NCBI GenBank assembly: GCA_964417555.1 | Contig: CAYQIM010000048.1 | Coordinates: forward strand, 1 to 64,000 | Origin: CAYQIM01 sp964417555 | GTDB taxonomy: Bacteria > Pseudomonadota > Gammaproteobacteria > Diplorickettsiales > Diplorickettsiaceae | Length of the DNA: 64,000 bases | Direction: 5' to 3' | In this document: in pieces, positions 17,938 through 26,058 of the stretch | Layout: every line of letters begins with the position of its first letter | How positions within the stretch are numbered: the stretch's first letter is position 1 | Notes under the pieces: model-generated | Told to the model about the DNA's origin: nothing | Seen by the model: only the letters and a program-made list of their open reading frames with translations | Database searches by the model: none | Program-made: the position numbers and the translations under genes

Positions 17938-17971
17938 ACTGGAAAATGCGAAATAGCATTTTCCAGTGTTT
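17938..17971 (+). terminator. Rho-independent terminator
   Basis: ACTGGAAAATGC (17938-17949) and GCATTTTCCAGT (17956-17967) form a 12-bp perfect stem with a 6-base loop, followed by GTTTTCC. It directly follows the small secreted protein gene. A near-identical hairpin follows ihfA at 28774-28801. Confidence 0.7.
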
Positions 17972-17985
17972 TCCTTGCGTGATGG

Positions 17986-18045
17986 GATATTTAAGGGGAG
18001 AATCGCGGTTTCTCTTTAAATGGCTGAGCACAAGCATTGCTTGGA
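17986..18045. repeat. Interspersed palindromic repeat, family E, copy 1
   Basis: About 50 bp containing GGGGAGAATCGCGGTTTCTC, then AAATGGCTGAGCACAAGC and ATTGCTTGG. The reverse complement recurs at 55726-55775 with only a few differences. Internally it can fold (TTAAGGGGAGAA against TTTCTCTTTAA). It lies upstream of uvrC. Confidence 0.65.
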
Positions 18046-18152
18046 CCCGCCAGGTGATCGATATACCGTTCGTTTTGAATTTAACACATTCATATCTTCA
18101 AGTACGGACGGTATGTCGGTTAAAATAAGGAAAAGTCGTTTTAGGTGTAACT

Positions 18153-19997
18153 TTGACTTCTGTTTGCTCTGAAAATCTAAATGATCTGAAAAAACGTTTG
18201 TCTTCACTCAGCACCGGCCCCGGCGTTTATTTATTGTTAAATGAAAAGCAGGAAGTTCTCTATGTAGGAAAGGCGCGCAACTTAAAGAAAAGAGTGAGCA
18301 GCTATTTTCGGGCCACAAAAAGTAATCGCTTGAATTTGTTGATGCGTCAAGTGACTTCTTTAGAAACGACGACAACAGAAACAGAAAATCAAGCACTATT
18401 GCTTGAAAATAATCTGATTAAAGAACTCAAGCCACGCTATAATATTTTACTACGCGACGACAAAAGTTACCCTTACATTATTCTAAGTACTCACCAAAGT
18501 TATCCTCGTCTCGGTTTTTACCGCGGTCCTAGAATAAAAGGGTCACGCTATTTTGGTCCTTTTCCCAGTATAGCGGCGGTCAGAGAAACCTTAAATTTAC
18601 TACAAAAATTATTTAGGATTCGCTCCTGTCGAGATAGTTTTTTTCGTAATCGCTCACGGCCCTGTTTGCAATATCAGATTAAACGCTGCACGGCCCCCTG
18701 CGTCAGTCTTATTACGCCAGCAGATTATAAAAAAGATGTTGAACGTACAGTTTTGTTTTTAGAAGGAAAGAGCCAAACCGTGATTGAAGGTTTGGTGCAG
18801 CAAATGGAAGCGGCAGCAGAGCAGTTTGATTATGAGTCGGCTGCCCGTTTGCGTGACCAAATCTCTGCTTTAAGAGAAATTCAACAAAGGCAAGTTATTA
18901 GTACCCACCAGGGGGATCTGGATATTTTTGCTTTATCGCATCAGCTTAACCATTATGTCATTTATGTTATGCAGGTTCGTAGTGGTCGATTAGTAGGCGG
19001 CAAAGCTTATTTTCCATCGGTCCCAGTGAGTTTGCCCGATGCTGAAGTATTGTCCGCTTTTATCACGCAATTTTATTTACAAACAGAAATGCAGCATACC
19101 ATTCCCGCCGAGATTATTGTGCCGAAAAAGATACAGGATCAAGAGTGGTTAATTAAAGCGCTAACGGAAAGGGCGCAACGTAAAATTAAAATATCCGATA
19201 AATCCACCAAAGAACGCAGTCAATGGCTAGCACTAGCCACTGAAAATGCTAAGCAAGCGCTACAGTCGCAGTTATCCGATAAGCAAGTTTTTTATAAGCA
19301 GCTAGAATACCTGCAAACCTTATTGCAATGTGATAATTTACCGCAGCGTTTAGAGTGCTTTGATATCAGTCATAGCCAAGGTGAAGCCACAGTGGCCTCT
19401 TATGTGGTGTTTGACACACAGGGCCCACGTAAAATGGATTATCGCCGCTTTAATATTGAAGGAATTACACCCGGTGATGATTATGCCGCATTAAGACAAG
19501 CCATCAGGCGGCGTTATAAAAATTTGAAATATCATGAAGAAAATTTACCGGACATCTTATTCATCGATGGCGGAAAAGGTCAACTCAAACAAGCCGAACA
19601 AGTATTCGAAGAATTACAAATCTCGGGTATTTTATTGATAGGAGTTGCGAAAGGGCCTGGGCGAAAGCCCGGTTTAGAAACCTTATTTGTATCGCAAGGA
19701 AAAACTTTACACCCACCGGCAGATTCACCTGCCTTGTATGCGATACAGAAAATTCGGGACGAAGCGCATCGTTTTGCCATAACGGGACATCGAGCTAAAC
19801 GGGCAAAGAAACGACGAACTTCTCTTTTAGAGGATATCCCTGGCATAGGGAAACAGCGTAGACGAGAATTATTGCGTCAATTTGGCGGTCTGCAAGCTTT
19901 ACAGTCAGCCAGTGTACAAGATATTGCAATGATACCGGGGATTAGTAAAACATTGGCAAAGCGTATTTATTTTGCTTTAAAGGGCGGAGAAGGTTAG
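18153..19997 (+). CDS. uvrC: Excinuclease ABC subunit C
   Basis: 614 residues. N-terminal GIY-YIG nuclease (GPGVYLLLNEKQEVLYVGKA), a UVR helical motif (FDYESAARLRDQISALREI), the RNase H-like second nuclease domain (FDISHSQGEATVASYVVF, LFIDGGKGQLKQA) and two C-terminal helix-hairpin-helix motifs (DIPGIGKQRRRELLRQFGG, MIPGISKTLAKRIYFAL). It makes both incisions in nucleotide-excision repair with UvrA (37563) and UvrB (not in window). The start is TTG at 18153. The stop codon lies within the target duplication of the family B element that follows at once. Confidence 0.95.
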   Translation: MTSVCSENLNDLKKRLSSLSTGPGVYLLLNEKQEVLYVGKARNLKKRVSSYFRATKSNRLNLLMRQVTSLETTTTETENQALLLENNLIKELKPRYNILLRDDKSYPYIILSTHQSYPRLGFYRGPRIKGSRYFGPFPSIAAVRETLNLLQKLFRIRSCRDSFFRNRSRPCLQYQIKRCTAPCVSLITPADYKKDVERTVLFLEGKSQTVIEGLVQQMEAAAEQFDYESAARLRDQISALREIQQRQVISTHQGDLDIFALSHQLNHYVIYVMQVRSGRLVGGKAYFPSVPVSLPDAEVLSAFITQFYLQTEMQHTIPAEIIVPKKIQDQEWLIKALTERAQRKIKISDKSTKERSQWLALATENAKQALQSQLSDKQVFYKQLEYLQTLLQCDNLPQRLECFDISHSQGEATVASYVVFDTQGPRKMDYRRFNIEGITPGDDYAALRQAIRRRYKNLKYHEENLPDILFIDGGKGQLKQAEQVFEELQISGILLIGVAKGPGRKPGLETLFVSQGKTLHPPADSPALYAIQKIRDEAHRFAITGHRAKRAKKRRTSLLEDIPGIGKQRRRELLRQFGGLQALQSASVQDIAMIPGISKTLAKRIYFALKGGEG

Positions 19998-19998
19998 A

Positions 19999-20182
19999 CT
20001 GGACTTACGCGAAAAAAACATCTTTTGGTGTAGCCCCTAACTTTTATTGGGGCGACTTTGTCTACGGTACTCATTTACATGTAGGTAAACCACCGTCCTG
20101 CGGCTTGACCGTAGGATCCGTTCCTCGAAAAGTTGGCGTCGCGCGCGCTACAACCAAAATACAATTTTTCTCGTAAGTCCAG
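19999..20182. mobile_element. Family B palindromic element with 5-bp target duplication
   Basis: A 184-bp unit bounded by CTGGACTTACG and CGTAAGTCCAG. It is flanked on both sides by TTAGA (19994-19998 and 20183-20187), a direct repeat consistent with a transposition target duplication that overlaps the uvrC stop. The interior has no coding frame. Landmarks CTTTTGGTGTAG, GGTACTCATTTACAT and CAACCAAAATACAA recur in the copies at 40464-40638, 4947-5035, 32290-32349, 61285-61310 and 62285-62330. Confidence 0.75.
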
Positions 20183-20209
20183 TTAGACTTTAGTTTGACT
20201 GTCAGCGTA

Positions 20210-20227
20210 CATCTGAAGACACGTTCT
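20210..20227. repeat. Solo right arm of a family C element
   Basis: CATCTGAAGACACGTTCT differs by one base from the right arm of the family C element at 54089-54106. It lies in the pgsA leader, 21 bp before the ATG. No matching left arm is present. Confidence 0.45.
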
Positions 20228-20248
20228 CAATTTCTGGTAACTTCGTCC

Positions 20249-20797
20249 ATGGGCATTCCCAATTTACTGACTTTTCTGCGTATTCTATTAATTCTTTTAT
20301 TTATTCTATTATTCTATCTTCCTTTTCGCGGTAGTCATATCGTAGCGGCAGTTATTTTTTCTTTCGCCGCCATGACAGATTGGTTAGACGGTTATTTGGC
20401 ACGTAGTTTAGATCAAGTATCCAAGTTAGGGACGTTTTTGGATCCGGTTGCTGATAAATTAATTGTCGTGACCGCGTTGGTTTTATTAGTGGGTGATCAT
20501 GCCCTGCCTTATCTTGCTATCCCCGCCGCTGTGATAGTGGGAAGAGAAATTATGGTTTCTGCATTACGCGAATGGATGGCGGAAATTGGTAAACGTATAC
20601 ACATAAAAGTTTCAACATTAGGAAAGATTAAAACCACGGTGCAAATGTTAGCGATTATTTCATTATTACTTTACAAACCCGGTGCATGGATGGTATTTAA
20701 AATTGTCGGTTATAGTTTATTGTATCTTGCTGCTTTTTTAACGTTATGGAGTATGTGCATTTATTTAAAAGTGGCATGGCGTGATTTATCTGCTTGA
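20249..20797 (+). CDS. pgsA: CDP-diacylglycerol-glycerol-3-phosphate 3-phosphatidyltransferase
   Basis: 182 residues from the ATG at 20249 (MGIPNLLTFLRILLILLF), matching the length of the E. coli enzyme. A TTG at 20195 would add 18 residues that are mostly repeat sequence, so I reject it. The CDP-alcohol phosphatidyltransferase motif is present: DWLDGYLARSLDQVSKLGTF and LDPVADK (D-x2-D-G-x2-A-R-x8-G-x3-D-x3-D). Several membrane segments. It makes phosphatidylglycerol phosphate at the inner membrane. Followed by the Gly-Cys-Leu tRNAs as in E. coli. Confidence 0.93.
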   Translation: MGIPNLLTFLRILLILLFILLFYLPFRGSHIVAAVIFSFAAMTDWLDGYLARSLDQVSKLGTFLDPVADKLIVVTALVLLVGDHALPYLAIPAAVIVGREIMVSALREWMAEIGKRIHIKVSTLGKIKTTVQMLAIISLLLYKPGAWMVFKIVGYSLLYLAAFLTLWSMCIYLKVAWRDLSA

Positions 20798-20833
20798 CAG
20801 TATTTTAGATGGAGTTACAATATCAGCCGTTTT

Positions 20834-20909
20834 GCGGGAATAGCTCAGTTGGTAGAGCGCAACCTTGCCAAGGTTGAGGTCGCGAGTTCGAGCCTCGTTT
20901 CCCGCTCCA
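20834..20909 (+). tRNA. glyW: tRNA-Gly (anticodon GCC)
   Basis: Acceptor GCGGGAA pairs with TTCCCGC, discriminator T, encoded CCA to 20909. Anticodon loop contains GCC between CCTT and AAGG stems. First of three tRNAs after pgsA, the position of E. coli glyW. Confidence 0.95.
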
Positions 20910-20918
20910 AGCTTTTTT

Positions 20919-21000
20919 GTCATGGCGAGCAAATAATATAATGAGCGTAGCCATCTATCATTTTTTTGGATTGCCGCGCGCCTACGGCGCTCGCAATGAC
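20919..21000. repeat. Family A repeat, second full copy
   Basis: 82 bp from GTCATGGCGAGC to GCTCGCAATGAC, sharing both ends and the inner GAGCG..GCCATC and GGATTGCC segments with 2321-2400. A short extra piece (CGCGCAATGACGG) follows near 21020. It separates tRNA-Gly from tRNA-Cys without breaking either. Confidence 0.75.
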
Positions 21001-21074
21001 GATAAATATAAATATTCTCGCGCGCAATGACGGCGGGAATAATAACAAAGGCAAGTAGGATATTTAAAAGAGTT

Positions 21075-21148
21075 GGCTAGGTGGCAGAGTGGTCATGCAG
21101 CGGCCTGCAAAGCCGCGTACGTCGGTTCAATTCCGGCCCTAGCCTCCA
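21075..21148 (+). tRNA. cysT: tRNA-Cys (anticodon GCA)
   Basis: Acceptor GGCTAGG pairs with CCTAGCC, discriminator T, encoded CCA to 21148. Anticodon GCA in CTGCAAA. Second of the glyW-cysT-leuZ trio. Confidence 0.95.
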
Positions 21149-21157
21149 TAGAAACTT

Positions 21158-21244
21158 GCCCGGGTGGCGAAATAGGTAGACGCAAGGGACTTAAAATCCC
21201 TCGGTGGTAACACCGTGCCGGTTCGAGTCCGGCCCCGGGCACCA
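21158..21244 (+). tRNA. leuZ: tRNA-Leu (anticodon TAA)
   Basis: Acceptor GCCCGGG pairs with CCCGGGC, discriminator A, encoded CCA to 21244. Anticodon TAA in CTTAAAA; long variable arm (TCGGTGGTAACACCGT) as expected for class II. Nine bases after tRNA-Cys. Confidence 0.95.
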
Positions 21245-21258
21245 GTCTTAAATCAGGT

Positions 21259-21300
21259 CTTGTCCCCTTAAGGAGACAAGAACATCCTTGTTCTTGTTTA
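21259..21300 (+). terminator. Terminator of the tRNA cluster
   Basis: Two overlapping hairpins: CTTGTCCCCTTAAGGAGACAAG (in part imperfect) and ACAAGAACA / TGTTCTTGT (21276-21284 with 21289-21297), the latter followed by TTA. It lies between the plus-strand tRNAs and the end of a minus-strand gene, so it may serve both sides. Confidence 0.6.
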
Positions 21301-21316
21301 TAGCTTTACCGTATTC

Positions 21317-21745
21317 TTATGCACTATGCCCTATAGTGGAGAGAGGGTTAGGAGTATCATATAAGAGTTCAGGAGAGGGAGGGGGAAGTTTAGAATGGGT
21401 AGAAGAAGACTGGCGCTGGCTATTAAACATAGAAGCAGATTTATTTTCTTTAAACACTCTTGCATAGATAGGCGACCTATTGTGGCTTGCTTGTGATGCT
21501 GGTACGAGTTGCTCCATCTCTATATTCGTAGCACTTACGTTTGCTTCGCCACTGGATGTATCTGATGAGGAACTATTTGATAAATAGTTCTCAATTTCCC
21601 TACTTGTAAAAGGTATTACTGTATTCTTTTTGCCGAAGCATTTTGACAGAAAAAATTGCGTAACGCCGCTACCCATTAATCCACCTAATGCTGTTGTGCT
21701 ATACACAGTAGCGGCTTCTGTTACGCTATTCGCAGTAGCTAACAT
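21317..21745 (-). pseudogene. Effector candidate, 3' fragment (C-terminal region)
   Basis: 142 codons from an ATG lying in a 14-bp tandem duplication (21737-21764). Removing one copy of the duplicated 14 bases joins this frame seamlessly to the fragment upstream (TGMLATANSVTEAATVYS). It carries the last hydrophobic segment (ALGGLMGSGVTQFFLSKCFG) and a long Ser/Pro-rich polar tail. No known family. It is best read as the C-terminus of the gene spanning 21317-23191. Confidence 0.7.
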
Positions 21746-21764
21746 GCCAGAGCTAACATGCCAG
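21737..21764. repeat. Perfect 14-bp tandem duplication causing a frameshift
   Basis: AGCTAACATGCCAG occurs twice without a gap (21737-21750 and 21751-21764). Fourteen is not a multiple of three, so the duplication throws the minus-strand reading frame; deleting one copy restores it. Confidence 0.9.
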
Positions 21765-21996
21765 TAAAAACAAGCGGGTTGATATAACTCAATACCTTTT
21801 TAACGCTTGGGTTTTCTGAAAAATAGTAAGGAATTTTTAAAATAACATCAGCAATTAAACAAATAGAGATACTTGTAAGTAATTGCAGTGCGGTTGCTTC
21901 ATCCTCTGTTTCTTCAAATTCTTGAGTGAGTTTTGCAAGGTAAGTGTAGAGTAATGGCAACATGGCAGTGGTTACAGGGTTAGCGAGTAAAAACAC
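21739..21996 (-). pseudogene. Effector candidate, middle fragment (hydrophobic region)
   Basis: 85 codons from an internal start; the frame is really open from about 22050 (SELNKERYPQSVINSIKGVF). It encodes membrane-type segments (GVFLLANPVTTAMLPLLYTY, SISICLIADVILKIPYYF, VLSYINPLVFTGMLA). It ends prematurely within the 14-bp duplication. Not an independent gene in my view. Confidence 0.65.
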
Positions 21997-22009
21997 GCCT
22001 TTAATAGAA

Positions 22010-23191
22010 TTAATAACAGATTGAGGATATCTTTCTTTGTTCAGCTCGCTCTACCAGAAAACTACAGAGTTGGTTCAATGCTGCGTCCTTGGTGCCAATA
22101 ATCAATCCCGACGCAAAACCAGCGCCTGCTTTTCCCATTAAATTATCACGACTGGTGGATGTGGGTGTATCAGCAGATACAGGTACTGTTTCAGTTGCTT
22201 CTGTGGGCAAGGGAGATTGAACGTCTGTAGTGGATGAAACCGATACAGGTGCTTCCGTTGATTTAGGAGCTACAATGTCTGTACCGTTAAAATAATCAGC
22301 GTGCGCGTGATTAGAAACGTCACAATTGATATTAAACTTAGATTGACAAGCCTCGAGTATAGCGGTGTGATTAAGTTTTAATGCTTTAAAATACTCGTAA
22401 GCTAATCTTGCTATTAGCTTATCATTAAGTTTTTCTAATCGAGAAATTTTGTTGAATAGCGTAGCGGCTATACCCGATACTTGTTTGGCGGAATCCGGAT
22501 AACCATTACGAGTAAGCTGAGTTTCTATTTCGGCCAACTGCCTAAAAATATTGTCTATTTTATATAATTGCTGAAAGCCAGTAAGGTTAGGCTGAAAAAG
22601 TAAAGTTTGTTCACAGCGCTCATTCTCCAAGCAACGCATTAACAAACTATCTAGTGATAAGAATATCTCGGTGTAATCGTCCTCTAACTGTTTAAATGTA
22701 CTTTTAGACGCACTCACCTTATATAATTGAGCCAAAGTAGCGTTAAAAAGTTCAGATAATTTGGCATACTGACTTAATATATCTATAAAGTGTGGCGAAA
22801 TACTATAAAAATATTCTAGGGTTTTTATTAAATTAACGCGAGGAACTTTCGGGTTGGCAGCAACAACTAATAAGAGATCTATTAAACGCGTTATTTCTTG
22901 TTCCGCACTATGCGTTTCTAAGTTAGGTAGATAAGTAAATCTGTGTATTCCGTGATGCAATAATTTATTTAATAATTCTGCATCAATTCTGGAGGCATAA
23001 TGTTGAACAAAGCCTAGAAAATTAATATATTCTTGAGATTTTAGATCCGAAATGTTTGCGCGTACGCCGCTGCCAACCTCGGTTTCTGTTATCAGTTTAG
23101 TAAGGGTTTCTGTTAATAATGTAGGATCATAATTAGCCGATTCTGGATAATTTCCTGATAGGATGCCATCTACTGTTAAGTTTTTTTGCAT
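22010..23191 (-). pseudogene. Effector candidate, 5' part of a broken multi-domain gene
   Basis: 393 codons from ATG 23191 (MQKNLTVDGILSGNYPESAN) with no signal peptide. A helical N-terminal region (1-300) with Tyr/Leu-rich repeats of helices is followed by a Thr/Ser/Pro-rich linker (VSSTTDVQSPLPTEATETVP) and GKAGAGFASGLIIGTKDAAL. Then the frame runs out at RKISSICY, while the neighbouring frame continues sensibly (LNKERYPQSV) into membrane segments. Two frameshifts therefore split one gene of about 600 residues. Unknown family; a type IV-secreted, membrane-targeted effector is a fair guess only. Note that 22010-23191 alone could still be translated. Confidence 0.7.
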
Positions 23192-23738
23192 TTTTATTTC
23201 CTAAATAAGTTTTTATTATGGTTGTCTTATAAAATTTAAATGTACTGCAGTAACGGATCTTTGGTTTGCTTAAAAATAAGCCAATAAAATGTTGTAGCGT
23301 TTTATTTTTATGCAAGATCCTAATTTAAATTATCCTAACGCCATGAATTAACTTCAAAAGCTTAAGATAAGATTAAGTATAAATTAAATAACCTTAAGAA
23401 ATTATTAACAAAAAATTAAAAATTCCCCTTAAAAAATAGATAAAAAATAAATTTTTTGTCTTTAAATGTTGTTTTTAGAGTAGTGCAACCGATTCTTTAG
23501 GCCTATCTCAAAATTGCAGCGATGCGCCACCAAGTTGCGCGGATTAAGTTTGCAGAAAATAGTCCGCACTATGTCGCAGTTTTAATTTCAAGGGAGCTAG
23601 GAGCAAAAATGTAAATTTGTTAATTGAAATAACCCACAGATTCCAATAGACTATTATGTACGGAAGGCGAATGGTCTCTTTATTTTATAACGTTGTTTAT
23701 ACTGACATTCAATGGCTTTCCAGTTCAGGAAAAATCAA
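23192..23738. other. 547-bp non-coding gap before fdxA
   Basis: Very AT-rich between 23330 and 23470, with long A/T runs. It should contain the promoter of the minus-strand effector candidate. A weak large palindrome lies at about 23512-23585 (AAAATTGCAGCGA against TCGCAGTTTTAATTT, enclosing GCGCCACCAAGTTGCGCGG), possibly an old interspersed repeat. I see no gene, tRNA or recognisable riboswitch. Confidence 0.5.
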
Positions 23739-24062
23739 ATGACCTTCCTTGTGACCGATAAATGTATTCGCTGCAAATATACAGATTGTGTAGAAGTCTG
23801 TCCGGTGGATTGCTTCTATGAAGGGCCCAATATGCTTGTCATTCATCCCGAAGAATGTATTGATTGTGGTCTTTGTGAACCCGAATGTCCGGTTAAAGCG
23901 ATCTATTCGGAAGATGATTTACCAGAAGATTATAAAGAATTTTTACCACTTAATGAAAGACTTGCAAAAAAATGGCCTAATATCACCCATCGTAAAGATC
24001 CTCCGACTGATGCGGATCAATGGAAAGAGGTAGAAAAGAAACTTCAATACCTTGAAGAATAA
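23739..24062 (+). CDS. fdxA: 7Fe-8S ferredoxin FdxA
   Basis: 107 residues from ATG 23739 (MTFLVTDKCIRCKYTDCV), with a CAGGA ribosome-binding site; an upstream ATG at 23712 would add nine residues unknown in the family. The cysteines CxxCxxxxCxxxCP and CIDCGLCEPECP coordinate a [3Fe-4S] and a [4Fe-4S] cluster as in Azotobacter ferredoxin I, also 107 residues including Met. The C-terminal extension (KEFLPLNERLAKKWPNIT) is typical. An electron carrier in the cytosol; the partner is unknown here. Confidence 0.93.
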   Translation: MTFLVTDKCIRCKYTDCVEVCPVDCFYEGPNMLVIHPEECIDCGLCEPECPVKAIYSEDDLPEDYKEFLPLNERLAKKWPNITHRKDPPTDADQWKEVEKKLQYLEE

Positions 24063-24071
24063 ACAAAAAGC

Positions 24072-24114
24072 TTCTCAAATCCAATCCGCTTAGAACTCAA
24101 ACAAACTATTCGAT
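24072..24114. repeat. Family D repeat, partial copy
   Basis: CCAATCCGCTTAGAACTCAA followed by ACAAACTATTCGATTT matches the right half of the family D element at 49261-49349 (CCAATCCGCCTAGAACTCAA then ATAAAATATTCGGTTT). The left half is absent. It separates fdxA from tsaB. Confidence 0.5.
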
Positions 24115-24137
24115 TTTTTTAAACAAAGGTTTCGTCA

Positions 24138-24812
24138 ATGCCCCTTAAACTTTTAGCCTTAGAAACTATCACAGAGGCTTGTTCAGCGGCTTTACTTTGC
24201 CAGGGGATAATACAAGAGTGTTATCAATTAGCACCACGACAGCACACCCATTTAATTCTTCCTATGCTGGAATCTTTACTGGCTGAAGCTGCTTTAAAGC
24301 CAGCGGATCTGGATGCGATAGCTTTTTGTCCGGGCCCAGGAAGTTTTACCGGTAGTCGTATTAGCGCCAGTATTGTTCAAGCCATTGCTTTTGCGGCGGA
24401 TATTCCGGTTGTGCTGGTTTCTAGTCTGCAGTGTTTAGCGCAGGGAGCTTACCGTGAACTTAATGCTCAATGCGTCTTAGCGGCTATTGATGCGCGTATG
24501 AATGAAATTTATTGGGCAACTTATCAGCAAGAGGGTGAAGCTATTATGCGTGAAGTCGACGCTGAACAGCTTTCTGATCCTCAGCACATCCAAGTAACAG
24601 GCTCCTCTAAATTTATCGGAGTAGGAAGTGGCTGGGATACCTACCACGAAGTATTAGCGATTCAATCTAAGCAGCGGTTGCAGCAATGGCTACCACAACG
24701 TTATCCTAGGGCTTATGATGTGGCTTACCTGGCAGCGCATGCCTTTCAAAAAGGGCAATTCGTTACCGCACAACAAGCGCTGCCGGTATATTTAAGAGAA
24801 AAAGTTACCTAG
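24138..24812 (+). CDS. tsaB: tRNA threonylcarbamoyladenosine biosynthesis protein TsaB
   Basis: 224 residues. The N-terminal ASKHA-type fold shows LLALETITEACSAALL, and the family signature is FCPGPGSFTGSRISASIVQAIAFA (quoted in part). TsaB partners TsaD and TsaE to make t6A37 on ANN-decoding tRNAs; it has lost catalytic residues and acts as a scaffold. It is followed 26 bp later by the small Trm112-like gene and pheST. Confidence 0.92.
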   Translation: MPLKLLALETITEACSAALLCQGIIQECYQLAPRQHTHLILPMLESLLAEAALKPADLDAIAFCPGPGSFTGSRISASIVQAIAFAADIPVVLVSSLQCLAQGAYRELNAQCVLAAIDARMNEIYWATYQQEGEAIMREVDAEQLSDPQHIQVTGSSKFIGVGSGWDTYHEVLAIQSKQRLQQWLPQRYPRAYDVAYLAAHAFQKGQFVTAQQALPVYLREKVT

Positions 24813-24838
24813 CGCGTGTTGTCATTTAAGAGGTCCAA

Positions 24839-25027
24839 ATGGATAAGTATTTGCTGAGTATTTTAGTCTGTCCTGTATGTAAAGGAAGTTTGGTCTATGA
24901 TAAATTGGCACAAGAATTGATCTGTCGATTTGATCGTTTGGCTTACCCTATTCGTGATGATATCCCTATCATGCTAGAAACAGAAGCCAGGAAAATATCT
25001 TTAGAAGAATATGACCGTTTAAGCTAA
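24839..25027 (+). CDS. ycaR: Trm112/YcaR-like small protein
   Basis: 62 residues. MDKYLLSILVCPVCKGSLVY and the ending YPIRDDIPIMLETEARKISL match the UPF0434/Trm112 family, short zinc-ribbon-like proteins usually 56-65 residues long. Only one Cys-x2-Cys pair plus a lone Cys remain, which is common in the bacterial branch. Bacterial function is unsettled; the eukaryotic relative activates methyltransferases. The pheS ATG follows 11 bp later. Confidence 0.85.
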   Translation: MDKYLLSILVCPVCKGSLVYDKLAQELICRFDRLAYPIRDDIPIMLETEARKISLEEYDRLS

Positions 25028-25037
25028 AAGGCTAATT

Positions 25038-26057
25038 ATGACTCCTGAGTTACAAAACATTATCGATGAAGCCGCGCAATCGATTACCCAGACTCAGCGC
25101 TTATCTGACCTAGAACAATTGCGCGCTGTATTTTTAGGCAAAAAAAGCGCACTAACCGATTACATGAGAAAATTAACTCAGCTATCGGCTGAGGAAAAGC
25201 GTCAATTAGGTCAATCCCTGAATCAAGTCAAGCAACAGATAGAAGTGTTATTTAAAACACGATCGGATTTACTCAAAGAAGAGGGCATTGCTGCACAATT
25301 AAAAAGTGAAGCCGTTGATATCAGTTTAATCGGTTGTGGCCAATCGCTTGGCAGTTTGCATCCGGTCACACGAACGCGTGAGCGTATTGAAAATTTTTTT
25401 ACTCGCGTCGGTTTTACGGTTGCTGAAGGTCCAGAAATTGAAGATGATTACCATAATTTTGAAACGTTAAATATTCCGGCCAATCATCCCGCGCGCGCGT
25501 TACATGATACATTTTATTTTGCCAATGGTTTGCTATTACGTACACATACTTCTCCTGTGCAAATACGTGCCATGAAAGCAGGGAAGGTTCCACTTAAAAT
25601 TATCGCTCCCGGTCGCGTTTATCGTTGTGATTCAGATGTCACGCATACGCCGATGTTTCACCAATTAGAAGGCTTAGTCATTGACGAGACAGCTAATTTT
25701 TCTGAATTAAAGGGCTTATTAACTGAATTTTTACAACGATTTTTTGAGAAAAACGATCTGAAAACACGTTTTCGTGCGGCCTATTTTCCTTTTACTGAAC
25801 CTTCGGCAGAAGTCGATATTCAATGTGTTATGTGTAATGGTGGAGGTTGCCGAATTTGCAGTCATACCGGTTGGTTAGAGATTTTGGGTTGTGGCATGGT
25901 TCATCCTCAGGTATTAGAAAAAGCTGGCCTATCACCGGAGAAATATCAGGGTTATGCCTTTGGCTTGGGCATCGATAGACTGGCTTTATTACGTTACCGT
26001 ATTCCCGATCTACGCTTGATGTTTGAAAATGATTTACGCTTTTTAGAGCAGTTTTAA
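25038..26057 (+). CDS. pheS: Phenylalanine-tRNA ligase alpha subunit
   Basis: 339 residues. An N-terminal coiled coil (1-90), then the class II catalytic core: motif 2 YRCDSDVTHTPMFHQLEG and motif 3 FGLGIDRLALLRYRIPDLR. The Cys-rich CVMCNGGGCRICSHTGWLEI is the usual alpha-subunit loop. Forms the alpha2-beta2 enzyme with PheT, whose ATG follows the pheS stop after one base. The order pheS-pheT-ihfA is classic for gammaproteobacteria. In E. coli the operon is attenuated by a PheM leader peptide; none is visible upstream here. Confidence 0.96.
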   Translation: MTPELQNIIDEAAQSITQTQRLSDLEQLRAVFLGKKSALTDYMRKLTQLSAEEKRQLGQSLNQVKQQIEVLFKTRSDLLKEEGIAAQLKSEAVDISLIGCGQSLGSLHPVTRTRERIENFFTRVGFTVAEGPEIEDDYHNFETLNIPANHPARALHDTFYFANGLLLRTHTSPVQIRAMKAGKVPLKIIAPGRVYRCDSDVTHTPMFHQLEGLVIDETANFSELKGLLTEFLQRFFEKNDLKTRFRAAYFPFTEPSAEVDIQCVMCNGGGCRICSHTGWLEILGCGMVHPQVLEKAGLSPEKYQGYAFGLGIDRLALLRYRIPDLRLMFENDLRFLEQF

Positions 26058-26058
26058 T

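Noticed and set aside
20195..20248. TTG start for a longer PgsA
   Set aside because: The added residues come from a family C arm and spacer; the ATG at 20249 gives the normal 182 residues.
20834..21244. tRNA cluster as an integration site for a mobile island
   Set aside because: The three tRNAs are intact, no integrase is present and no duplicated tRNA end was found nearby.
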